The notes under the pieces are model-generated. The model was given only the letters and a program-made list of their open reading frames with translations, searched no databases and was not told the DNA's origin. From NCBI GenBank assembly GCA_030610965.1, contig JAUWQU010000036.1:1-11508 (forward strand): 11,508 bases of DNA, written 5' to 3'. The position numbers and the translations under genes were made by a program. The DNA is from Phycisphaerae bacterium. GTDB taxonomy: Bacteria > Planctomycetota > Phycisphaerae > SM23-33. How positions within the stretch are numbered: the first letter of the stretch is position 1; every line of letters starts with the position of its first letter. Shown here piece after piece: positions 1 to 5,987 of the stretch.

Positions 1-1110
1 CCGAACACGCCGGCCGAGTTGTGGGATCGCCAGTTCGAGCGGCGCTTCGGCAAGCAAGCCGGGCCGCTGGTCGAGCGAGGCCTGCATGCGGCCAGCAAGA
101 TCCTGCCGCGGATCAACGCGTGCGTCTTCCCGTACCGCCGTTTCCCGACGACTCGCGGCTGGGCCGAGAAGCAGCGCCGCGGCGACCTGCCTCAGTACTC
201 TGCCGTCGAGGCCAGCGACACCGAGCAGTTCCTCAACATGCGAGAGGCAGCCCGGCTGCGGCTGGAGGGCAAGGCATCCGCGAAGGTCTGGCCCGAGCAG
301 ACCGCCCGATGGTTCGCAGCGATGTCCGCCGAGGTGCTGCGGTGTGCGGCCGAGGCCGAGAAGTGCGTCGGCGACAAGCGGAACAGGGAGTTCGAATCCA
401 CGATTGCGGACCTTCGGATACTGGCGAACCTTTCGGAGTTCCATGCTCGGCGCATTCCGGCCGGCCTGGCATGGTGCCGCTATGAGCTTACGAAGGATCC
501 GGCCGCGATGGATGAGGCCATCATCCACGAGGCCCGCGCGACCGAGGCTTGGGAGGCGATCGTCGCGGCGGCGGGGGACTTCTACGCGAAGGACTTGAAG
601 TTCGGCCGGGCGCGATCGGGGCTGTCGGGCCACTGGTCGGACGAGCTGGCGGAGTTGAAGGCCGGCCTGGCCAAGATCAAGGCTGGGCGGGCCAGGCGGC
701 CGGCGGGTGCGGGGGCGACGCCCCCGGCGCGAGCCGGTGCGGGCGTTGGGCCCGGCGACGTCGAGCCGCCGGTGGTGACGCACGAGCAGGTGACAACGCT
801 GCCGGTGGGTAAGCCGCTGAAGCTCGCCGCCGAGGTGCGCGACGCGTCAGGTGTGCAGTGGGTCCACGTGCGTTATCGCGGCGTGACGCAGCACGAGGAT
901 TATCGCACTATCGCGATGAGTCGCGTCGGCAAGGGCGACAGGTTCGAGGCCGTCATTCCCGCCGGCGAGATCGACCCCAAGTGGGACTTCATGTACTTCA
1001 TCGAGGCGATGGACGCCGCCGGCAACGGCTGCATCTGGCCGGACCTGTTGAATCGCACGCCGTACGTCATCGTCCGCCTCGAGCGCCGGCCCGCCGCGGC
1101 GAAGCCGTAG
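1..1110 (+). CDS. C-terminal part of a large secreted glycosidase-like protein with an Ig-like tail (5' partial)
   Basis: The frame is open from the first base, so the gene starts outside the window; the TTG at 19 is just an internal leucine codon. About 369 residues are visible. The first ~225 are alpha-helical, with tryptophan-rich stretches (PEQTARWFAAM, GLSGHWSDEL). I recall this as the helical domain that follows the TIM barrel in uncharacterised planctomycete glycoside-hydrolase-like proteins. A low-complexity Ala/Gly/Pro linker follows at about residues 230-255. The last ~105 residues form a beta-rich Ig-like domain (VRDASGVQWVHVRYRG, then WDFMYFIEAMDAAGNG), probably for carbohydrate binding or stability. 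No catalytic residues lie in the visible part, so activity cannot be judged. The stop is 25 bp from the stop of the convergent ATPase gene, with no terminator hairpin seen between them. The reading frame is certain; the family assignment is inference. Confidence 0.7.
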   Translation, partial: PNTPAELWDRQFERRFGKQAGPLVERGLHAASKILPRINACVFPYRRFPTTRGWAEKQRRGDLPQYSAVEASDTEQFLNMREAARLRLEGKASAKVWPEQTARWFAAMSAEVLRCAAEAEKCVGDKRNREFESTIADLRILANLSEFHARRIPAGLAWCRYELTKDPAAMDEAIIHEARATEAWEAIVAAAGDFYAKDLKFGRARSGLSGHWSDELAELKAGLAKIKAGRARRPAGAGATPPARAGAGVGPGDVEPPVVTHEQVTTLPVGKPLKLAAEVRDASGVQWVHVRYRGVTQHEDYRTIAMSRVGKGDRFEAVIPAGEIDPKWDFMYFIEAMDAAGNGCIWPDLLNRTPYVIVRLERRPAAAKP

Positions 1111-1135
1111 GCACGCCAGACGCCAAAGGCAATCG

Positions 1136-2890
1136 TCAATCCTCCCTTGGCTTCGCCTTCTCCGCGACCTGCACAATGGCATCCAGTATGTTGCCAATCT
1201 CAGGGTCCATCCGGTCCTTGGGCAGGAACCTGACCAGGTCGCAGTATTGGCTCTTCCGCAGGACCAGCGGCAGTTCAAGGCGCTTGGAGAAGTTCTTGAA
1301 AAGGGGCGCGAGGAACTCATCCGAAGCCTTGATATCCGCCGACCAAGGGTCTGACTCGTGGATGGTCTTCAATGCATTGGACACTTCCTCAATGGATTCC
1401 TTCATGGCGTTCCTGCGCCGATCCTGCTGCCCAATGGCGAACAGGGGGGGCATGTCGTCCGGGTGTTGGGCCCCGGCAAAGGCCATAAGGACTTCCTCGG
1501 AGCAGAAGTAGTTCTCGATCTCTCGCCGAGACCACATGAACTCCGTCAGCGGCGTGTTCTTCTGAAGTTCCGTGTCCAGGCGGTCAAAGATGGCGATCCC
1601 GACCAGATCCCGCTTGCCCTCGCGGAGGCCGTAGAAATGATCCCTGGCCCTCTGCGGCTGGTTGCCGACGTAACTGACAAAAGGACGTTCCAGGTGGGTC
1701 TTGGCCGGATGGTCCAGCAAGCGCGCAAACTGTCGGAGGATAGCAAGGTCGGTTGCATCTTCCAAATAGAGAACCCACCCAGTCTGCTCCGCCTCGTAGT
1801 ATTGGTCGAAACCGATGTTGCGGAGCGCCTTGATAACTTGGCTGCCCCTGTCGGTTAGCGCATGGGGTTTTCCGACGAAAGCGATGACCTGGCCGCGGGT
1901 CGCAGCCTCGTTAAGGACAACCTCCGAATGACTGGCCGCGATGACCTGAGCGCCTTGCCTGTCGGCGGTTTCCGTCAGAATCTGGTATATCTGTCGCTGG
2001 CGCAGGATTTCGAGGTGGGCATCCGGCTCGTCCAGCAGGAGGACTGTCTTGGGGTTGGCGTGCAGGTGCGCCAGGAGCAAGAGGGTCTGCTGGAGCCCTC
2101 GCCCGGAGGCGGACAGGTCGAGGCGCACGCCGTTGGATTCGTCATATTCCATCATGATCTCGCCGCGCTCGGCGACGTGTTTAGGCGGTTGCAACTCCAC
2201 GCCGAACAAGACGCGAATTCGATCACAGAGTTGCGTCCATGTCTCGTGTCCGGGGTCCATTTCGTATATCTGGTAGCAGAGATTGCGCAGAACTTGAGCA
2301 GTCTGCCCTTCTCCCACGAGCACATTGATCTTCCCCGGTTGCCATTGTGGCTCCGTTGCGGCCAAGCCCGACATAGGGGGTAGGTACGCGACCCTAACTC
2401 CCGCGGCAGCATCGGGAATGGCAGTGAACTTCGCCTGTCCAACAGCACTCTCACCAAAACCATCTTGCCGAATCGGGCGACAAACAAATGACTCCTCATT
2501 TGTGTAGTCAAATTCCAGGCCGCAAGACCAGGAAACACCTTCCGTCACACCGTTAACGACGACGTCGATGCGGATATTCCTGGTGCTTTCCACTTTCCCG
2601 TTGACGCTCTTGACGCTGCGAACGTGCAGGTCTCGCCAGAGCAATTTCGCGCTGGGGACGGGAATGGAGATCAGGTCTCGCCGGTTGATGACGACCCCGG
2701 GTCGCTTCGCCGCGGGAGCCTTGCCGCCGTGCTTGGCCAGCCATTGGCGCAGGCCCAGGTTCCAAAGCGTCAAGGCCTGGAGCGCCGTGGTCTTGCCCGA
2801 GTTGTTTGGGCCGATGAACACGACGGAACGGCCAAGCGGGACGTCCATGCTCAGCCGCTTTAAGTTCGTGACTCGCAGTCTTGTCAACAT
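1136..2890 (-). CDS. OLD-like AAA/ABC-type ATPase with C-terminal Toprim-like domain
   Basis: A 584-residue cytosolic protein with no signal peptide. Walker A is GPNNSGKTT (27-35), the ABC-type signature is SASGRGLQ (260-267), Walker B is TVLLLDEP (282-289), and a switch histidine sits in AASHSE (318-323). The long insert between Walker A and the signature is usual for SMC/OLD-like ATPases. The C-terminal region looks like a Toprim fold: LYLEDATD (374-381) gives the E...D motif, IFDRLD (434-439) the second acidic motif, followed by RREIENYF (455-462), which is typical of OLD nucleases. The second motif is D-x-x-D rather than the usual D-x-D, so metal binding may be altered. OLD proteins are ATP-dependent nucleases, several of which act in phage defence; that role here is inference. 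No UvrD-like partner (as in Gabija) adjoins it. ATG at 2888-2890 is preceded by AGAGGAATAGGAAC, and a sigma70-like promoter lies just upstream. Third positions are more mixed than in the lipoprotein gene at 10056. Confidence 0.88.
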   Translation of the reverse strand: MLTRLRVTNLKRLSMDVPLGRSVVFIGPNNSGKTTALQALTLWNLGLRQWLAKHGGKAPAAKRPGVVINRRDLISIPVPSAKLLWRDLHVRSVKSVNGKVESTRNIRIDVVVNGVTEGVSWSCGLEFDYTNEESFVCRPIRQDGFGESAVGQAKFTAIPDAAAGVRVAYLPPMSGLAATEPQWQPGKINVLVGEGQTAQVLRNLCYQIYEMDPGHETWTQLCDRIRVLFGVELQPPKHVAERGEIMMEYDESNGVRLDLSASGRGLQQTLLLLAHLHANPKTVLLLDEPDAHLEILRQRQIYQILTETADRQGAQVIAASHSEVVLNEAATRGQVIAFVGKPHALTDRGSQVIKALRNIGFDQYYEAEQTGWVLYLEDATDLAILRQFARLLDHPAKTHLERPFVSYVGNQPQRARDHFYGLREGKRDLVGIAIFDRLDTELQKNTPLTEFMWSRREIENYFCSEEVLMAFAGAQHPDDMPPLFAIGQQDRRRNAMKESIEEVSNALKTIHESDPWSADIKASDEFLAPLFKNFSKRLELPLVLRKSQYCDLVRFLPKDRMDPEIGNILDAIVQVAEKAKPRED

Positions 2891-2947
2891 GTTCCTATTC
2901 CTCTATGCAAGTGCTCGTCACCTGCAACGCCGGAGCGTCATGCGCCC

Positions 2948-2976
2948 ATGATAAGGCTATCAGGGGGGCGGGACAA
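2948..2976 (-). promoter_or_regulatory. Sigma70-like promoter for the OLD-like ATPase gene
   Basis: Read on the minus strand, a -35 box TTGTCC (plus positions 2971-2976, 4/6 to consensus) and a -10 box TATCAT (2948-2953, 5/6) are separated by exactly 17 nt. The expected start of transcription near 2941 leaves a leader of about 50 nt before the ATG at 2890. The gene would thus be transcribed on its own, away from the divergent gene at 3079. Confidence 0.55.
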
Positions 2977-3078
2977 GGGGTTGACACGTTCGGATACTCA
3001 TGGTGGCAAGCCGAGCCAAGTCCGGTAGAATGTCCGCTGGCGCGTCCTTGTCATATATGCGAATCCGGAGATAGATCG

Positions 3079-4130
3079 ATGACTCGATTTGCCGTCGTGT
3101 GGATGTTGTCGGCCGCCGTTGCGTCCATGGCGTTTGCCCAGCCGGCGAATCGCGCTACGCCAGGAAGCGAGGAGTCGGATCCCGCGGCGATGGCGACAGC
3201 CGCGTCCGCCGAGCCTGAGCCACAATCGCCCGGCCCTGCCGATGGCGCCTCGGCCCTGTCGGCCAAGCTGGCCGACATGGACATCCAGGCCTTCCGTTTG
3301 GCAGTGGCGGACATGATCGCGACGTTCGGGGACGCCTATCCCAAGGGTGCCGAGAGCCTCGCGCGCCTGGATGAATATGCACGCGCGCTGCCGGGCATTC
3401 GCGCGGGATTGGCCCGCGGCGACGCCTCGGGCGTGAAGGAGGCCGAGGGCCTGCTGGCCTTCAAGCGGCGGGCGTTGTTGGCGAATCCTCTGCTGGACTT
3501 CGAGAAGCTGCTGGTCATCCGCCGCAAGCCAGTCGGAGGCGGTCGCCGAGAGAAGGGCACGGGCTACGGTCTGGGCCACTTCCTGGGCCTGCCGCGCCAG
3601 AGTTCGTGGCAGCAGGACAACATCCCGAGAGTGAAGGACTGGGACAACGACATCGCCGTTCTGGACCCGCGAAAGCCCGACGGCGAGATTCGCTCGCTGT
3701 ACCGCCCGCCGGGGCAATGTGGTTCGGCGGCCTCGATGCCAATTTCGCGCCCTTTGCCAACATGTCCGACGCGACGATGCGGGAATTGGCCTACGACACT
3801 GACGGCCGATACACGGCCGACCTCACGCCGCGCGATGCCCGGTTCAACGACGGCAAGCTGGTGACGGCCGAGGCGGGCAGCTACCTGCCCAGCGCGTGGG
3901 GCCTGCGCGACATGCACGGCAACGCATGGGAATGGGTGCGTTCGAAGTATGCCCCGTACCCGTATGCGGACGACGACGGCCGAAATGCCGACGGCGCCGC
4001 CGGCCCGCGCGTTGTGCGAGGCGGCTCGTGGCGTGACAGGCCCAAGCGCTGCCGCAGCGCCTACCGCCTGAGCTACCCGGCGTGGCGGCGGGTGTTCAAT
4101 GTCGGCTTCCGCGTGGTCGCTGAGGATTGA
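3079..4130 (+). pseudogene. Broken HzsA-like/SUMF1 fusion gene (internal deletion with frameshift)
   Basis: The ATG at 3079 has GGAG at 3067-3070 and opens a signal peptide (MTRFAVVWMLSAAVASMAFA) plus an acidic Ala/Pro linker. Residues ~60-213 (LLANPLLDFEKLLVIRRKP, VKDWDNDIAVLDPRKPDGEI, SLYRPPG) match, from memory, the region just before the beta-propeller in planctomycete proteins related to hydrazine synthase alpha. Around 3709-3719 the homology jumps from frame 1 to frame 3 and resumes in the C-terminal half of a SUMF1/FGE-type domain: MWFGGLDANFAPFANMSD, WGLRDMHGNAWEWVRS, RVVRGGSW, FNVGFRVV, stop at 4128-4130. Frame 1 continues as unrelated sequence to 3864. The propeller and the first part of SUMF1 are missing, so several hundred residues are lost and the frame is broken. 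The catalytic cysteine pair of true formylglycine-generating enzymes is not seen. Both halves look well conserved, so the damage appears recent. Confidence 0.75.
3992..4126 (+). repeat. Direct repeat copy A: SUMF1 3'-end coding sequence
   Basis: This stretch matches 9762-9896 at 131 of 135 positions with no gaps, at a constant offset of 5,770. The mismatches are at 4013 (t/g), 4022 (c/g), 4100 (t/c) and 4121 (t/c); each falls in a third codon position and is synonymous. Weaker, gapped similarity extends upstream to about 3950. Identity stops abruptly at 4126, where this copy runs into its stop codon and a GspE-like remnant. Confidence 0.95.
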
Positions 4131-4281
4131 CGGCCTGGTGCGGTACTGCCTGGCCGAGATATCGCACGAGCGACGCAACGGCTACGCGTGGTACGTCGAG
4201 ACGCCGCGTGAGGACGGCCTCCAGAAGATCCGAGAGGGTATCACGACCGTCGAGGAGGTCTTGCGGGTAACGTCGGTGTAG
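4127..4281 (+). pseudogene. 3'-end remnant of a GspE/PilB-type secretion ATPase gene
   Basis: In frame 1, stop at 4279-4281, the sequence encodes PREDGLQKIREGITTVEEVLRVTSV. This closely fits the extreme C-terminus of GspE/PilB ATPases (consensus like 'lreDGl.Kv..GiTt.eEvlRvt'). The preceding residues (LVRYCLAEISHERR) can also be read as the helix before it, so the homology may start right at the end of repeat copy A. No Walker motifs or start codon belong to it; only about 50 residues of a protein normally near 550 remain. In type II secretion and type IV pili this ATPase powers assembly through a secretin, so a relic 590 bp before a secretin cluster is suggestive. Assignment is from a recalled family consensus. 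Confidence 0.55.
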
Positions 4282-4672
4282 GGCGGTGGGATCCTCGGCT
4301 GGGGGCGGCAGCGCCCGACGCAGCCGGACGTCCCGTTGCTACGCGAGCACGATCAACACAGGCATCCCAGGAATATTCCGGAAACAAATCAAGTAGCGCA
4401 AGGCGTCCGCCGATCATTCAGACGGGTCGGGATAGAAAGCAACATGAACTATCCCGCTGCTACAGGCTTTGCCGGAAGCGCAGTCGCTGCTCAGAATCCG
4501 CAAGTTTGCTCAGCCGTCAGCACGCGGCCGGCAGGCTGTGGATCTGACTGCCGGACGACTTCACATCTCCAACCGGCAAAGGGGCTTCTCGCCCGTCGGC
4601 AGTTCGATATCCCGTTGGGTGGTGCGCCGCGCACAAGGACCGGTTCATCCGCGTCCCGGCGCAGGGGGGTTG

Positions 4673-4709
4673 AGCCGAATATGAGGTCGAAACACTCGTT
4701 TCGGCTTTT
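4673..4709 (+). terminator. Possible weak Rho-independent terminator or leader hairpin
   Basis: AGCCGAA (4673-4679) pairs perfectly with TTCGGCT (4700-4706), followed by a short T run (TTTT, 4706-4709, then A). The 20-nt loop can form a small inner GAG/CTC stem. The T tract is short, so it is a weak terminator or an attenuator-like element in the leader. Confidence 0.35.
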
Positions 4710-4745
4710 ACACAGATGCGACACTTCTGCCCGGCCAGTTCTCTT

Positions 4746-4764
4746 GCCCTGCTTGTGGCAGGGC
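4746..4764 (+). other. Perfect 7-bp stem-loop in the leader of the cluster
   Basis: GCCCTGC (4746-4752), loop TTGTG, GCAGGGC (4758-4764). GGCC-TTCA-GGCC overlaps its right side, so alternative pairings are possible. It lies about 105 bp before the first subunit gene. There is no T tract, so it is not a terminator; a role in leader RNA structure is only a possibility. Confidence 0.45.
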
Positions 4765-4869
4765 CTTCAGGCCGACAGAGCCGGCTTGGCAGAACGTGTG
4801 AATGGGCGGCAAACGGAGGGCTGCCCCGATTTGTCATGGAAGACAAAGACCCTTCTTAGGAGAATGATT

Positions 4870-5421
4870 ATGCGAATGAAATGGATGGTTCTAGCAGCTA
4901 TTGTCGTGGGTCTCATGCTCGGCCAGACGGCATGGGCGGGCTCGGATCCCGCCGTGGTGAGCATCACGGCCACAGTGGATACGTTCGCCGAATGGGCGAA
5001 CGATGCCCCTGCGATCGCGGCTACCGACTTGACGGCCCACATCGGGGCCGTCGGTCAGACCAAAACGCTCACAGAGGCCCTGGCCCTGACCCTGTATGCG
5101 AACGTCACCACCACGCTCACGCCTACCGGAAGCACTAACTCGGGCATCCTTACCCACCCCACCGTCGCCTCGCAGGTCCTGGCGACCAGCTACAAGATCA
5201 CTGGGGACGTGACCGAGCCCGACTCCGGTGACTATATTGCGGCGGGCACCGGGGCGGGACAGTTTTTCGCTACGGAACCCGCTAACACGTATACGGTAAC
5301 GCAGGTGTCCGAAGATGGCTCCTACGCCGTCAACCTTTTGGTTCAGGCCGTCAGCCCAGCCGACCGGGCGCCAGACGCCGGCGATTATACCTGCGGCGTG
5401 ACGCTCACGGCGTCCTGGTAA
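4870..5421 (+). CDS. Secreted pilin-like/spore-coat-U-like beta-sandwich subunit, long form
   Basis: A 183-residue protein with a clear signal peptide (KWMVLAAIVVGLMLG, cleavage probably after AWA at residue 23). I chose ATG 4870 over in-frame ATG 4864 because AGGAG (4858-4862) lies 7 nt from 4870 but only 1 nt from 4864. The mature protein is rich in Thr, Val, Ala and Ser with alternating beta-strand patterns, one cysteine (residue 175) and no membrane segment. Its ending, AGDYTCGVTLTASW, resembles the last strand of spore-coat protein U/DUF4402-type subunits ('GtYtdtvtvtvsy'), which are fibre subunits of archaic chaperone-usher systems. It shares LATSYKITG and the RA..AG.YT..V.LT.SW ending with the next gene, so the two are paralogs. 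The likely role is an exported structural subunit handled by the chaperone-like protein downstream. The fold and role are inference; the paralogy is seen. Confidence 0.75.
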   Translation: MRMKWMVLAAIVVGLMLGQTAWAGSDPAVVSITATVDTFAEWANDAPAIAATDLTAHIGAVGQTKTLTEALALTLYANVTTTLTPTGSTNSGILTHPTVASQVLATSYKITGDVTEPDSGDYIAAGTGAGQFFATEPANTYTVTQVSEDGSYAVNLLVQAVSPADRAPDAGDYTCGVTLTASW

Positions 5422-5430
5422 GCCAACCTC

Positions 5431-5479
5431 GGCATGCCTGGCGGCATGGGGGCGGCTGCCCATGTCGCCTGGCATGGCC
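5431..5479 (+). promoter_or_regulatory. Strong intercistronic stem-loop between the two subunit genes
   Basis: The arm 5433-5450 pairs with 5459-5476 around an 8-nt loop (5451-5458). There are 16 Watson-Crick pairs, one G-U wobble (5444/5465) and one T-T mismatch (5439/5470); with a one-base bulge the stem extends to 5431/5479. It starts about 10 nt after the stop of the first subunit gene and ends about 35 nt before the next ATG. No T run follows, so it is not a classic terminator. In pilus operons such as pap, a hairpin behind the major subunit gene protects or attenuates the mRNA and keeps the major subunit in excess; the same role here is inference. Confidence 0.75.
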
Positions 5480-5514
5480 GTTATCAAGCCGGATGCCTCA
5501 GAGGATACCTGGCG

Positions 5515-5976
5515 ATGCGACAACATAGAGCGAGAATAGCGGCGGTCGTTTTCGGCCTCATCTGTGCGGCCGGGGACTCGACCTTGGGCGGCGCGAACTG
5601 GTCCGGCCAGCCGTACACGCTCGCGGTTCCCGACCATATCACCGCGCGTGGGCAGGCGCGAAGCGGGTCGCTGGCCATGACGCTCGACCATGACACGCCT
5701 TGCACAATCACCGTATCCGTGGCGACAGCGGGCGACGAGGTCCTTGCTTCCGCCGGCGATACCCTTGTCACCAGTTATAAGCTTACAGGCACTTCCTTGC
5801 AGAACGGGGACGGCGACTGGGTAGATTCGTCCACGTTTCTGACGCACACTTACAACGTCCTGGGAACCGGCCCCGGCGACGAGATCACTCTCTGGGTCAG
5901 GGCCGCTGCCGCCTCCAACAGGGCCAACAACGCCGGCGCCTACACTGCTTCCGTCATTCTTACGACTTCCTGGTAG
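5515..5976 (+). CDS. Secreted pilin-like/spore-coat-U-like subunit, short form
   Basis: A 153-residue paralog of the preceding protein. ATG 5515 is favoured by AGAGGA (5500-5505) 9 nt upstream and by an immediate basic-plus-hydrophobic signal peptide (MRQHRARIAAVVFGLICAAG, cleavage probably near GGA at residue 27). The in-frame ATG at 5434 would add a non-signal-like stretch translated from the intercistronic hairpin and is rejected. Shared blocks are LVTSYKLTG (84-92) against LATSYKITG, and the C-terminal SNRANNAGAYTASVILTTSW against the same region of the long form, both ending Ser-Trp. The middle is shorter and diverged. There is one cysteine, at residue 63. The stop overlaps the AGAGGA ribosome-binding site of the chaperone-like gene, which starts 11 nt later. 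It may be a minor, tip or adaptor subunit paired with the long form, or a second main subunit; the sequence does not decide. Confidence 0.75.
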   Translation: MRQHRARIAAVVFGLICAAGDSTLGGANWSGQPYTLAVPDHITARGQARSGSLAMTLDHDTPCTITVSVATAGDEVLASAGDTLVTSYKLTGTSLQNGDGDWVDSSTFLTHTYNVLGTGPGDEITLWVRAAAASNRANNAGAYTASVILTTSW

Positions 5977-5987
5977 AGGATATCACA

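Larger units (their letters stand above)
4282..4869 (+). other. Non-coding leader region upstream of the fibre/secretin cluster
   Basis: This 588-bp stretch has no convincing gene: its open frames lack codon bias, ribosome-binding sites and recognisable motifs. It holds a short GC hairpin (GGGCG 4303-4307 with CGCCC 4312-4316), a palindrome GGAATATTCC at 4370-4379, the terminator-like hairpin at 4673-4709 and a perfect 7-bp hairpin at 4746-4764. I see no good sigma70 promoter: TTGTCA at 4831-4836 has only a poor -10 partner overlapping the ribosome-binding site. The promoter of the cluster is probably in here but I cannot place it. Confidence 0.6.

Noticed and set aside
847..1320. Minus-strand open frame across the end of the ATPase gene and the glycosidase-like gene.
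   Set aside because: It is antisense to two better supported genes and has no motif or ribosome-binding site.
2981..3031. TTGACA (2981-2986) and TAGAAT (3026-3031) as the promoter of the gene at 3079.
   Set aside because: The spacing is 39 nt, far outside the usual range, and neither box has a good partner at 15-19 nt.
4709..4800. A zinc-ribbon-like peptide (CPACGRAF) in frame 2 upstream of the subunit gene.
   Set aside because: Only a single CxxC, no start, quick stop, and the same bases form a perfect hairpin; chance is the simpler explanation.
4746..4800. A cyclic-di-GMP or other known riboswitch in the leader.
   Set aside because: The hairpins do not match any riboswitch consensus that I can recall; only generic stems are seen.
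4336..4869. The long in-frame upstream extension of the first subunit gene.
   Set aside because: It has no signal peptide or coding character, contains hairpins, and a good ribosome-binding site plus signal peptide mark the start at 4870.
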